Positions 33,182 through 43,043 of a stretch of 64,000 nt of DNA are shown in pieces. Within the stretch, counting starts at the first letter, position 1. Every line of letters starts with the position of its first letter. The notes under the pieces were generated by a model. The model made no database searches, was not told the origin of the DNA, and saw nothing but the letters and a program-made list of their open reading frames with translations. Origin of the DNA: Buchnera aphidicola (Pentalonia nigronervosa) (GTDB lineage: Bacteria; Pseudomonadota; Gammaproteobacteria; Enterobacterales; Enterobacteriaceae); the NCBI GenBank assembly GCA_014622685.1, contig CP061275.1, positions 496,001-560,000 on the forward strand, read 5' to 3'. A program made the translations under genes and the position numbers.

Positions 33182-34231
33182 TTACGTACTTATATTTAAT
33201 GATGTTATTTTTTTTGATGTTGTTATAAGATCTACTTCTAATTGTAAATATATGTTAAATTTTTTAAAGATACCTTTTTGTATGATTTTAGCTAATTGAA
33301 TTATTTCATGGGCTGTTGCGTTTTGTTGGTTTATTAAGATTAATTTTTGTCTTTTATAAATTGAAGCGCCGCCAATTTGGATATTTTTAAATTGATATTT
33401 TTCGATTAACCATGCAGCAGAAATTTTTACTAGACCGTGATCTTGCAATTGATAAGGAATATTTTTGTATAAAGATATGAGTTTTTTTGCGTGTGCTTGT
33501 GTAATTATTGGGTTTTTAAAAAAACTCCCGGCATTTCCTACCTTTTTTAGATTTGGGAGTTTTTTAATACGTATTTTGCATATTGTTTTAAAAATATGAT
33601 ATGCAGTCACTCTTTTCGGCTGAATGTATTTTAGCATAGATCGAACAATAATAGGATTCCATTTTTTTTTTATTATAATTCCAACAGCGATAATCGCATG
33701 TTCATTATTATATTGATTTTTAAAAATGCTATGACGATATGAAAATTTGCAGAATTTAGCATTAATTCTTTTGACAGTTCCATTTTTTAAAGATATTACA
33801 TCAACATATTGGCACACATTTTTTAATTCTAAACCATATGCTCCAATATTTTGAACAACAGCAGATCCAACACATCCGGGAATTAATGCTAAGTTTTCTA
33901 ATCCAAATATACCTGTACGCAAGGTATATTTTACGAAATCGTGCCATTTTTCTCCTGAAAATACATGTAATGACCAAATGTGTTTTTTTTCTGTTATTCT
34001 AATTCCTTTAATTCGGTTGATTATAACTAAACCTATGTAATTTTCTAAAAAAAGTACATTGCTCCCCTCTCCTAAAATTATATAAGGTATATTGTATAAT
34101 TGACACATTTTCCATGTTTTCAGTAATGATTGAATTGTTTGTACAAAAATAATTTTTTTTGCATTAACATTTATTAAAAATGTATTTAAATGTTTTAAAG
34201 ATTCATGGGATGGGCATTGTTTTTTATACAT
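33182..34231 (-). CDS. murB: UDP-N-acetylenolpyruvoylglucosamine reductase MurB
   Basis: MurB is an FAD enzyme that reduces the MurA product to UDP-MurNAc, the second committed step of peptidoglycan synthesis. It has 349 residues (342 in E. coli, type I). The FAD-binding part shows YIILGEGSNVLF and GLENLALIPGCVGSA-type motifs. Catalytic residues are recognisable: YRHSIFK, the serine in GNAGSFFKNP, and the glutamate in LQLEVDLI. In E. coli murB also lies just upstream of thrU. It is intact although glmS and glmU, which feed its substrate, are decayed. Confidence 0.96.
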   Translation of the reverse strand: MYKKQCPSHESLKHLNTFLINVNAKKIIFVQTIQSLLKTWKMCQLYNIPYIILGEGSNVLFLENYIGLVIINRIKGIRITEKKHIWSLHVFSGEKWHDFVKYTLRTGIFGLENLALIPGCVGSAVVQNIGAYGLELKNVCQYVDVISLKNGTVKRINAKFCKFSYRHSIFKNQYNNEHAIIAVGIIIKKKWNPIIVRSMLKYIQPKRVTAYHIFKTICKIRIKKLPNLKKVGNAGSFFKNPIITQAHAKKLISLYKNIPYQLQDHGLVKISAAWLIEKYQFKNIQIGGASIYKRQKLILINQQNATAHEIIQLAKIIQKGIFKKFNIYLQLEVDLITTSKKITSLNIST

Positions 34232-34332
34232 AGTATTCGACTTAAATATAATGAATTTATTAATAAAAAAATCTGTATTAATTAAAAGTTAATTCCTAAA
34301 ATATATCAAAAGTGTTTAATAGGATTTTAGAT

Positions 34333-35244
34333 ATGAATCGCATTCAAAAAAATTATCAAGATAAAATAAATCAAAAAATAAATGGATTTTATAACATTAT
34401 AAAGTTTTCTTTTGAGGTGTTTCCCCCTAAAGATTTAATTTTAGAGGAAAAATTATGGGCATCAATTTGTTGTTTAAAAGAATTGCACCCATCTTTTTTT
34501 TCTGTAACTTATGGCGCAAACAGTGGTGAACGTGAAAAAACATATGATATTACTCAAAAGATACGTAATAAAACACATATTTTAACATCTCCTCATTTGA
34601 CTTGTGCTGGTTTAACTGCAACAGAATTACAAAAAATTGCAGAATATTACTGGAATCACGGTATTCAAAGCGTAGTAGCATTAAGAGGTGATATCAACAG
34701 TAACTCTTACAAACATACAATGTATGCTGTAGATTTAGTTGTATTATTAAAAAAAGTTGCCAATTTTGATATTTCTGTTGCTGTTTATCCTGAATTACAT
34801 CCAGAATCAAAAAATTTTGAATCTGAAATTTCTAATTTTCAAAAGAAAATTGATGCGGGTGCAAATCGCGCTATTACACAATTTTTTTTTAATGTCGAAA
34901 GTTATTTAAATTTTCGGGATCGCTGTGTAAAACGCGGTATTAATGTTGAAATTATACCAGGTATTTTACCAATTTATAACTTTCAACAAATTCAGCGTTT
35001 TTCTAGCATGACGAATGTTTGCATTCCTGATTGGATATTTAAAGTGTTTCACGGGTTAGAAAACGATATTTCGATACAAAAAATTGTTGGTTTTAACATT
35101 GTTGTTGATTTGGTTCAAAAATTATATTTAGAAGGTGTACGACATTTTCATTTTTATACTTTAAATCGATCAGATATTGTTTATTCTATTTGTCATCTTT
35201 TAAGATTTAAAAATAAATGTATGCATAATACTTTTCGAGATTAA
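34333..35244 (+). CDS. metF: 5,10-methylenetetrahydrofolate reductase MetF
   Basis: MetF makes 5-methyltetrahydrofolate, the methyl donor for MetE. The ATG at 34333 has AGGA eight bases before it and gives 303 residues (296 in E. coli). An upstream GTG at 34312 has no such site. Family motifs include FSFEVFPPKD with the catalytic glutamate, SVTYGANSGE, PHLTC, ALRGD and ITQFFFNVESYL. It is divergent from murB. In E. coli metF is near the argECBH region, and here the arg relics follow directly. Confidence 0.97.
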   Translation: MNRIQKNYQDKINQKINGFYNIIKFSFEVFPPKDLILEEKLWASICCLKELHPSFFSVTYGANSGEREKTYDITQKIRNKTHILTSPHLTCAGLTATELQKIAEYYWNHGIQSVVALRGDINSNSYKHTMYAVDLVVLLKKVANFDISVAVYPELHPESKNFESEISNFQKKIDAGANRAITQFFFNVESYLNFRDRCVKRGINVEIIPGILPIYNFQQIQRFSSMTNVCIPDWIFKVFHGLENDISIQKIVGFNIVVDLVQKLYLEGVRHFHFYTLNRSDIVYSICHLLRFKNKCMHNTFRD

Positions 35245-35309
35245 TATAAAAACATTATTAAAGACAAAAATATGTTATTAGTTTGTATAATTTTTAGTTG
35301 GTTTAACAT

Positions 35310-36400
35310 AAGAAATTATCTAAATATTCATCTGGTTGATATGTTTTTTAATAGCACCAAGATTAAATGTTAATGTTGGTGCAATTTTTCTTAAGGAAAG
35401 TTCTTCTGTGCAGTAATTATCTGCAGTATTTATCAAATAATGAAGTATTTTTATTTTTTTCGATTTTTTGAGAAAAATAATAAGATGAAATAGAATGAAA
35501 TAATTGTTTTAAAAACGTGTTTTGGTTACCTTTCTATGATAGATTGTAATTTTTTTTTGAATAAATAAATCGCTATTTTGATAATTTAAAGACGGATTTG
35601 GTGCCGGCTGTATTTCAAATTTTAATGCGCATGAAGAGACAAGATGATTGATCGACCTACTTATATAGAATATAAATTTATTGTTTTATAAATAGTGGAA
35701 AATTTAAGATGATAGTACCTTTTTTTATTTTTTTTTATCAACATTAAATTTTATATAATTTCATGCATGATTTCGACGTTATTAATTTTATTTTCAGAGT
35801 TACTGAGCACGTTTAGTGGTTCTGTTTATTGTAATTGTATAGGATATGTATCTTTTTTATTCATTGACTAATTGTAACGATGTCGGTTTTTCAGAATAAT
35901 ACATTCTGATTTAATTATTATGCACTTTGAAAAGTGTTGTTTCCAGGCATATCTATTTCTTCATTAGCAGTTACAAGAATATAAATTATTTTATTTATTT
36001 TTTTATTTTGATAGAAAATAGAACATCTAATATAAGAACGAAAAAACCTTTCATATCTGTGTCCTTTATTCCATAAAATTTGTTATTTTTGTATATATAG
36101 AGTTAAAAATATTTTTTCATTTGTTACTGTCAATATCAACAGTATTTGTATGTTTTTATAATAGCAGTCATCCATATCTTGGAGCCAATTTTTTCTAGCA
36201 TGTTAAATTGCTTTTTACTTGGCGTACTATGTATTTTAATAGAAGATTTTAAATCGGAAAATAACTAGATAAAAAATCAATAAAATGTTTATTTCTTTGA
36301 TTTATAACTGTAATATCATTGTTTATTGTAGAGATTTTAATTAATTTTTATATATTTCAAAAAAAATCAGGTAGTTTCTTTTTATAATACGGTTGTTTTA
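35310..36400 (-). pseudogene. argE: Relic of argE (acetylornithine deacetylase)
   Basis: Three ordered minus-strand islands match ArgE. Around 36165-36230 the frame reads PSKKQFNMLEKIG (E. coli NKFNMLASIG). Near 35580-35650 it reads ALKFEIQPAPNPSL (E. coli ELHMDIRPLPGMTL). At 35312-35435 it reads DNYCTEELSLRKIAPTL and, after a shift, YQPDEYLDNF (E. coli NYCTEAPF...PTLVLG...HQPDEYLE). Stops and frameshifts separate them, so the gene is dead. It stands divergent to argC, as in E. coli. ArgE would release ornithine from acetylornithine. Ends are approximate. Confidence 0.85.
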
Positions 36401-36507
36401 TTTTATTTTTAAGTACTGCATTAAATAAGAAATAATTTATCAATGTTTATTATATATAAATTTTTTTAAAAAATTTTTTAATATATTTTATAAGGTATGT
36501 TAATTTT

Positions 36508-37480
36508 ATGTTAAATGTATTGATTTTTAGCGATCGGATATGTTGGATCTGAATTAGTTAATTATATTAACTTTTATAGATTGGTTAATATAAAAAATAC
36601 CAGTCTTAAAAAATAGTTCAGGAATGGGAAAATTATTTTATAATATGCACTGATAATTTAAAAAAATGTGGACGTGATTTTCGAATTTATATATGATTTT
36701 GATTTGTCATACAAGGATATTGATATGGTTTTTCTCACAATGAATCATCATGTTAGTCATTTTTGAGCTTCGTGTTTTGTACCTTTTAGGTGTATTGCTT
36801 TTGATATTTCAGGGCATGTTGAGTTAAAGCAAGATCCACTTATTCAAAGTATTATGAATTTTATCATAAACATGCATATCTTTTTGATCAACTTATTTAT
36901 GAGTGACTAAAATGAAATAAAAAACAAATTGAACAGTTTAATTGAATTTCAATTCCTGGATTTTATGCTACTTGTATATTACTAGAATTAAAACTAATTG
37001 TAGAATTTGATATGCTGGAAGGTAATAATATACCTATTATTAATGCTATCAGTGGTGTGAGCGAATCAGGAAGAACATGTAATTTTAATAATTTTTTTTG
37101 TGAGGGTATCCTAGTTCCATAAAATATTTTTCTTATCTTTACATTTCTGAAATAATTAAACATTTAGGTATTCCAATAATTTTTATTCCACATGTAGAAG
37201 TATTTAATCGTAGTATTATTTCTACTATTTTACGAAAAATAAAAAATGGTATTACAGAAATGGGTGCATATAAAATTTTTTTTGAAAAATTAGGATTAAC
37301 TATCAGTATGTATTTGTAAACACTCCTTGCTGAATATTAAATCAGTGATAAATTTATCTCCTGATGATATTGGATTCGTTATAAAAGAAGATTGTATTGT
37401 TCTTGTGACTGATAAAGATAATTTATTGTAATATGCAACTATACAAGCAGTTCAATATTTTAACATTTTTTTGATTTTAC
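36508..37480 (+). pseudogene. argC: Relic of argC (N-acetyl-gamma-glutamyl-phosphate reductase)
   Basis: It opens MLNVLIF, then shifts frame into IGYVGSELVNYINFYR. Further islands in order are DMVFLTMNHHVSH, IPGFYATCILLELK, IPIINAISGVSESGRT, IPIIFIPHVEVFNRSI and DIGFVIKEDCIVLVTDKDNLL. All align with ArgC, but they lie in different frames with stops between. The catalytic cysteine of the GCYPT motif is replaced (GFYAT). The enzyme would reduce acetylglutamyl phosphate. It is followed immediately by the argB relic, as in the argCBH operon. Confidence 0.93.
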
Positions 37481-37524
37481 TAAAACAGAATCAATTATTT
37501 ATTTGATAGTGAGATATAAATTAT

Positions 37525-38235
37525 ATGAAAAATCTTTTCGTGATTAAATTAGGTAGTCTATTTTTAGAAATCTATGATGCTATGATGCGATTTTTCAGAT
37601 TTATTTTGTTATCAAAAACATCATAAATATGACATCTTAATTGTTTATAGAAGAAAGCGTTATTGGTAATTTAGCGTGTTCGTTTTCAATTAAAGTAAAA
37701 AATAAAAAACGATCTACATATGACTCTAATAGAACATATGAATTTAATTATAGGGGCGTGGTCTGGTACTTCTAATAACGTTCTCTTAAATTTTAGAATT
37801 AAAACATAGTATGGATTCTATTAGATTATTTTTAGTAGATAAACATGTTTCAAATGTAAAAAAATGGACGAAAATTTAGGTTATATTAGTGCAGTCTTAT
37901 CAGGTTAACCAATTTTTTTAAAAAGTTTATATAAAAGACATATTTTACCGATTATTAATTCCATAGGTATTTATTTATTATGGTTTTTTAAATAATGTTA
38001 ATTCGGATGTGTTTGATACCGGTTTAGCATCTATTTTAAAAGCTAATTTGTTTGTTTTATCAGATGTTAGTTCAATATTAGATTGAAAAAGACAAATAAT
38101 TGAAGACATTAACATAATTTTAGAATAACAGTTAATTGCTTAAGGCGTTTTTTTTAAATGGTATGATTGTTAAAGTATGTGCTATTTTGGATGTGTTGCG
38201 TTTTTTAATAAGTCTTGTGGATGTTTGTAAAAGTT
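37525..38235 (+). pseudogene. argB: Relic of argB (acetylglutamate kinase)
   Basis: It starts MKNLFVIKLGSLFLE (E. coli NPLIIKLGGVLLD). Islands follow in order: LIEHMNLIIGAWSGTSNNVL (near 37720-37780), DSIRLFLVDK, NLGYISAVLSG, PIINSIGI, GLASILKANLFVLSDVSSIL and, near 38160, GMIVKVCAILDVLRFL. They lie in several frames with stops between. The spacing matches a nearly full-length gene, so decay is mainly by point mutation and small indels. ArgB would phosphorylate N-acetylglutamate. It precedes the intact argG by about 95 bases. Confidence 0.93.
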
Positions 38236-38330
38236 TGCAAGATACGAAATAGTATCAAGATATTTGTTGAATGGCGTTAATATAAGAACATGTGTTTTTT
38301 TATAATTTGTTTAATTGTATAGGTTTCGAT

Positions 38331-39542
38331 GTGATCAATAAAAATATTAATAAAGTTGTTTTAGCGTATTCTGGTGGATTAGATACGTCTGCGATTATTC
38401 CATGGATTAAAGAAAATTATAACGTTGAAGTAATTGCATTTGTTGCAGATATTGGGCAATCTGTTCAAGATTTGAATGGAATTAAAAAAAAAGCATTACA
38501 GTCTGGTGCAACCAAATGTTATATTTTTGATTTAAAAGCGGAATTTATAGCAAGTTATGTATATCCAGTTTTAAAGACTGGAGCTTTGTATGAAGGAAGT
38601 TATTTGTTAGGAACAGCTATGGCTCGTCCTATTATTGCAAAAAAACAAATTGAATTGGCATTAGAAATTGGAGCAAATACATTATGTCATGGTGCTACCG
38701 GAAAAGGTAATGATCAAATAAGATTTGAACTTGCATATGCGTCGTTAGCGCCGAATCTTCGTGTAATTGCACCATGGCGTGAATGGCATTTTCGATCTCG
38801 AGAAGAAATATTAACATACTTAAAGAAAAACAATGTTGCCACAACAGCAACTTTAGAAAAAATTTACAGTAAAGATGAAAATGTTTGGCATCATTCTACA
38901 GAGGGCGGTTTGCTTGAACATCCTTGGAATGCATCAGACGCAGATTGTTGGAGTTGGACAGTAGATCCTCAACATGCTCCAGAGCAACCAGAATATGTTT
39001 TGTTAAAATTACGTTTTGGTACAGTTATTGCTGTAAATCAAATAAAATTAAATCCATTGCAATGTGTCGATTTATTAAATAAGATTGGTTCTAAACATGG
39101 CATAGGACGAGTAGATATTGTTGAAAATCGATTAATTGGTATCAAATCGCGCGGTTGCTACGAAACGCCTGGTGGAACAATTATAATAACTGCTATAAAG
39201 GCAATAGAACAATTAGTTTTAGATCGCGATAGTTTTAAATGGAGAGAACAAATTGCATTAGAAATGGCTTCAGTAGTGTATGACGGTCGGTGGTTTTCTC
39301 CGATACGACAATCTATACAGGCAGCTGCAGATGTATTGTCATCTGATATTAATGGTGAAGTTATGTTGAAATTATATAAAGGCTGTGTCACTGCTGTACA
39401 AAAAAAATCTCCTAATGCATTATACTCTGCAGAGTATGCTACTTTTGGTCAAGATAAAGTATACAAACAATCTGATGCAGATGGGTTTATTCGTTTGTTT
39501 TCTTTATCGTCAAAAATTCGCGCACAAAACAAATTAAAATAA
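38331..39542 (+). CDS. argG: Argininosuccinate synthase ArgG
   Basis: ArgG joins citrulline and aspartate using ATP. The PP-loop AYSGGLDTSA lies near the N-terminus, with ADIGQ, EGSYLLGTAMARP, GATGKGNDQ and SRGCYETPGGT later, all typical. There is no in-frame ATG before the conserved region. GTG at 38331 has AGG seven bases upstream and gives 403 residues (MINKNINKVVLAYSGG). GTG at 38292 would add 13 residues. An ATG at 38329, out of frame by two bases, is followed at once by TGA. It is intact despite loss of argE, argC and argB, and argH follows. Confidence 0.94.
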   Translation: MINKNINKVVLAYSGGLDTSAIIPWIKENYNVEVIAFVADIGQSVQDLNGIKKKALQSGATKCYIFDLKAEFIASYVYPVLKTGALYEGSYLLGTAMARPIIAKKQIELALEIGANTLCHGATGKGNDQIRFELAYASLAPNLRVIAPWREWHFRSREEILTYLKKNNVATTATLEKIYSKDENVWHHSTEGGLLEHPWNASDADCWSWTVDPQHAPEQPEYVLLKLRFGTVIAVNQIKLNPLQCVDLLNKIGSKHGIGRVDIVENRLIGIKSRGCYETPGGTIIITAIKAIEQLVLDRDSFKWREQIALEMASVVYDGRWFSPIRQSIQAAADVLSSDINGEVMLKLYKGCVTAVQKKSPNALYSAEYATFGQDKVYKQSDADGFIRLFSLSSKIRAQNKLK

Positions 39543-39592
39543 AATAATATATATTTTAATAAATTATAGACATTTTTTAATTGAGAAAAAAT

Positions 39593-40972
39593 ATGGTACT
39601 GTGGGGTGGACGATTCATATATGAATCTGATCAAACATTTAAAAAATTTAATTCATCGTTATCTTTTGATTACATCTTAGCAGAAGAGGATATAACTGCT
39701 TCAATTGCTTGGTCTAAAGCACTCATGAAGTGTAGTATTATTACAGTTAAAGAGCAAAATTTAATAGAATCTGCATTAGTAGATTTATTAAAAAAAGTTA
39801 CAAAGAACACTCAGATAATCCTTGAAAGCGATTGTGAAGATATTCATAGTTGGGTTGAAGATCAGCTCATTAAGAAAATTGGTCCATTAGGTAAAAAGTT
39901 GCATACTGGGCGTAGTCGTAATGATCAGGTGACAACTGATTTAAAATTATGGTGTAAAAATAGGATTTTTTGTATATTACAAAATTTAATGATGTTGCAA
40001 AAATATTTTATTTTGAGTGCTGAAGCGAATAGTGATGTTATTATGCCTGGATACACACATTTACAACGTGCACAACCGATCACATTTTCTTATTGGTGCT
40101 TAGCTTATGTAGAAATGTTTAAAAGAGATACAGAACGTTTGCAAGATGTATTAAAACGAGTAAATATTAGCCCGTTGGGTTCTGGTGCACTTGCAGGAAC
40201 ATCATGGAATATCGACCGTAAAGAATTAGCTTTATCAATGGGTTTTGAATCAGCAACAATTAATGCACTCGATAGTGTTTCTGATCGGGATTACATAATT
40301 GAATTATTATCTACTGCATCAATTAGTATGATGCATTTATCACGTTTTTCAGAAGATTTAATTTTTTTTAATTCACATGAAGCAGGTTTTATTGAATTAT
40401 CTGATAGTATTACATCTGGTTCATCTTTAATGCCACAAAAGAAAAATCCGGATGCATTAGAATTAATTCGATCTAAATGTGGTCGTGTTTATGGTGCATT
40501 AATTGCAATGTTAGTTGTATTAAAATCACTACCCTTGTCATATAATAAAGATATGCAAGAAGATAAAGAAGGTTTATTTAATGCTATAAAGACATGGAAT
40601 GATTGTTTGTCTATGGCTCGATTAATTTTAAAGAACATACAAGTTCAAAAAAAAATTTGTCGTCAAGCAGCAGAACACGGTTATTCTAATGCAACAGATC
40701 TTGCAGATTATTTAGTAAAAAAGGGTGTTACATTTCGTGATGCGCATAATATATCTGGAAAATTAGTGTTACATGCAATAAAAGAAAAAAAATCGTTAAA
40801 TAGTTTAAAACTATCCGTTTTTAAGAAATATAGTAGTTTAATTGAAGAAGACATATATCAAAATATAACTTTAGAATCTTGTCTGGAAAAACGATTATCC
40901 CAAGGTGGTGTAGCACCAAACCAAATAGAAAAAGAAATTGTAGAAATAAAAAAAAGGTTAAACATTTTTTAA
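39593..40972 (+). CDS. argH: Argininosuccinate lyase ArgH
   Basis: ArgH splits argininosuccinate into arginine and fumarate. The ATG at 39593 ([20 protein letters not shown]) gives 459 residues (457 in E. coli). A TTG four codons upstream is unlikely. Fumarase/lyase-family motifs are present: [22 protein letters not shown] and the signature [15 protein letters not shown] with the catalytic serine. It lies 50 bases after argG and is probably co-transcribed. It completes the citrulline-to-arginine segment. Confidence 0.98.
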   Translation: MVLWGGRFIYESDQTFKKFNSSLSFDYILAEEDITASIAWSKALMKCSIITVKEQNLIESALVDLLKKVTKNTQIILESDCEDIHSWVEDQLIKKIGPLGKKLHTGRSRNDQVTTDLKLWCKNRIFCILQNLMMLQKYFILSAEANSDVIMPGYTHLQRAQPITFSYWCLAYVEMFKRDTERLQDVLKRVNISPLGSGALAGTSWNIDRKELALSMGFESATINALDSVSDRDYIIELLSTASISMMHLSRFSEDLIFFNSHEAGFIELSDSITSGSSLMPQKKNPDALELIRSKCGRVYGALIAMLVVLKSLPLSYNKDMQEDKEGLFNAIKTWNDCLSMARLILKNIQVQKKICRQAAEHGYSNATDLADYLVKKGVTFRDAHNISGKLVLHAIKEKKSLNSLKLSVFKKYSSLIEEDIYQNITLESCLEKRLSQGGVAPNQIEKEIVEIKKRLNIF

Positions 40973-41013
40973 TACATGTTCACTATTAAATAAATATTTA
41001 TCTGTTTTAAAAA

Positions 41014-41052
41014 TTAACTGAGAATTTAATTATTTCTTAAATACTCAGTTAA
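41014..41052 (+). terminator. Possible terminator after argH
   Basis: TTAACTGAG (41014-41022) and CTCAGTTAA (41044-41052) form a perfect 9-bp stem with a 21-base loop, 41 bases after the argH stop. The T-tract is not adjacent (five T residues follow nine bases later), so termination strength is uncertain. Confidence 0.45.
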
Positions 41053-41122
41053 GTATACATTTTTAAAAATCGAATAATTAATATTTAATTACCATAAAAT
41101 AAAAGATATAAGGTGTGTTTTT

Positions 41123-41548
41123 ATGGAAAAAATTGTTTTTTTTGTTCATGAGCATTTAATACTTAGTTTTTTGTGGGTGTTGCTTTTGTGTTTAATAATA
41201 TTTTTATTATTTAAAGAATATTGCTCAAAGTTTAAATTTATTAATAATATTCAAGCAATCAACTTAATAAATAAAAAGAATGCGATCGTAATTGATACTC
41301 GTTCTTCAAGAAATTATCAAAAAGGACATATTGTTAATTCCATTCATATTTCATTACAAAAAGTTCTTTCAGGAAAAATAAAAAATATAATTTTTTATAA
41401 TTCTCATCCGATTATTTTGATTTTTAGTTCATCGTATATTCAAAACAAATACATCGATGAATTTCTTAAATGTGGATTTAAAAAGATTTTTGTGTTAAGA
41501 AATGGTATATATGGTTGGGATTTAGAAAATCTCCCTCTTGTGTCATAA
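41123..41548 (+). CDS. yibN: Rhodanese-like membrane protein YibN
   Basis: This is a 141-residue protein (143 in E. coli YibN). One membrane segment lies at about residues 11-31 (LILSFLWVLLLCLIIFLLF), followed by a rhodanese-like domain with VIDTRSSRNYQKGHIVNSI and the C-terminal NGIYGWDLENLPLV. I see no cysteine in the usual active-site loop (IFSSSYIQN), so sulfurtransferase activity is doubtful. Its function is poorly known; it sits upstream of secB, as in E. coli (yibN-grxC-secB), but grxC is missing. Confidence 0.9.
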   Translation: MEKIVFFVHEHLILSFLWVLLLCLIIFLLFKEYCSKFKFINNIQAINLINKKNAIVIDTRSSRNYQKGHIVNSIHISLQKVLSGKIKNIIFYNSHPIILIFSSSYIQNKYIDEFLKCGFKKIFVLRNGIYGWDLENLPLVS

Positions 41549-41683
41549 AATAAATGTATGTAAATTTTTTTTCAAAAATATTATTTTATTTATTTAATTT
41601 TTTATAAGTGTATAAAAATACTCATATATTATAGATATATTTATTTGTAAGATATATTTTATAGTGCATACTATAGGAATGTT

Positions 41684-42130
41684 ATGTTAAAGTCACAAAC
41701 AACACGTGAGTTTTTTGAGATTCAACGTATTTATTTAAAAAATATTTCTTTTAAATCTCCTAATACACCGAAAATATTTTGTAAAAACTGGGATCCAAAT
41801 ATAAAATTTAATTTAAATATTGCCGTTGAAAACATTAAAAAAAATATTTTTGAAGTAATATTAAAAATAAAAATTGTAGTTACAATTCAAACAGAATTAG
41901 TTTTTTTATGTAATGTACATCAAGCTGGAATTTTTTGTATTTTAAATTTAGATGAGAAAAAATTACGATATTGTTTGTATGCTTATTGTCCAGATATTTT
42001 ATTTCCATATTCTCGTTCATGTATATCTAATCTAGTATCTAATGCAAGTTTTCCTAGTTTAAATATTGCGCCAGTGAATTTTCATGATATGTATTATAAT
42101 AATATAAAGAATCATCAAGATGTATTATGA
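41684..42130 (+). CDS. secB: Protein-export chaperone SecB
   Basis: SecB is a tetrameric cytosolic chaperone that keeps exported precursors unfolded and passes them to SecA. It has 148 residues (155 in E. coli). FEIQRIYLKNISFKSPNTP at the N-terminus, VTIQTELVFLCNVHQAGIF in the middle and YCPDILFPYSRSCISNLV near the C-terminus match the family in order, including the SecA-binding acidic/proline region. It is the last intact gene before a decayed stretch. Confidence 0.95.
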   Translation: MLKSQTTREFFEIQRIYLKNISFKSPNTPKIFCKNWDPNIKFNLNIAVENIKKNIFEVILKIKIVVTIQTELVFLCNVHQAGIFCILNLDEKKLRYCLYAYCPDILFPYSRSCISNLVSNASFPSLNIAPVNFHDMYYNNIKNHQDVL

Positions 42131-42960
42131 CTAAACGTGTATTAAATTATCGATTTTACGTATTCAAAAAAAATTCAGAAAAATAAAATTTTTACATATT
42201 TTTTGAGAAAAATTGATGTTTTTATAAACAACGACAACGTGAATAAAGTGGTATTTTATGATTCATTATATATCAATGAAAAGTTAATATTTTAGATTTA
42301 TTTTATTAGAAACATATTTTGGTATTTTTTTATTTGAATATATTTTCTTCTATTGCATTAGAAAAAGACGATGCGTTTTAATTTTAAAAATATATATAAA
42401 ATTTTGAATCTTTTCAAGAAGTTTATGTACACGATATTTGTTGAACAAAGGTAAGTTTTTTTGAATGATATTCAAAAAAATATTTGTTTTTTATAATTTT
42501 CCTCTTATAAAATTATTTATATGAAAAAATATATAATGAAGTAATCATTTTAATAATACGTAATAGAGTTATTTTTTTCGTTGTTTTTATAGCACTAAAT
42601 TGATTAGTTTTTAATGGATATGCATTGTATTAATTTTATTAAATTTATTATAGTATTGCATTATTTCAAAAACGTATTGTAATAAACATTAAATTTTTTT
42701 AAGTGACGCAAATAAAAAACATGATAATGATTGAAAAATAGCTATTTTAAAATTTAGCGATATTTTTAATAATATTCAAATTAAAACAAATATTAAAAAG
42801 GATTTGATTCAATTATATTAAATATGTTTTTTTGGATTGTCATTATTTTTTTTACTATTAAATAATATAAATAATTTTATAAAATACAATTTTTAAAGAT
42901 ACGTATTTTAACTATACTATATAATTAATTAAAAATGTTTACAATGAGTTGTTATGGATA
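42131..42960. other. Gene-free decayed stretch after secB (possible cysE relic)
   Basis: There is no open gene in 830 bases. E. coli has gpsA and cysE downstream of secB, and the length fits one lost cysE. The only hints are ALFQKRI near 42657 (CysE has ALAIFLQNQ) and MIEK near 42730 (CysE has AVIEND). These are too weak to call the relic. The rest is A/T runs with many stops on both strands. Confidence 0.35.
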
Positions 42961-43022
42961 TAAAAAACTTCTGTTTTTATTAAATATGTAATAAATATGT
43001 TCATGTTAAATACAGAAGTTTT
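42961..43022 (-). terminator. Terminator of the rpsU-dnaG-rpoD operon
   Basis: On the minus strand AAAACTTCTGT (43012-43022) pairs over 11 bp with ACAGAAGTTTT (42964-42974) and is followed by further T residues. It lies 21 bases after the rpoD stop. The loop is long (37 bases). Confidence 0.65.
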
Positions 43023-43043
43023 ATTTTATATTGAGTAACATTC

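Noticed and set aside
36963..37163. A 66-codon minus-strand frame
   Set aside because: It is antisense to the argC relic, whose plus-strand islands explain the sequence.
42600..42800. Definite cysE relic
   Set aside because: Two short fragments (ALFQKRI and MIEK) are not enough, and their spacing does not match CysE well; kept only as a possibility.
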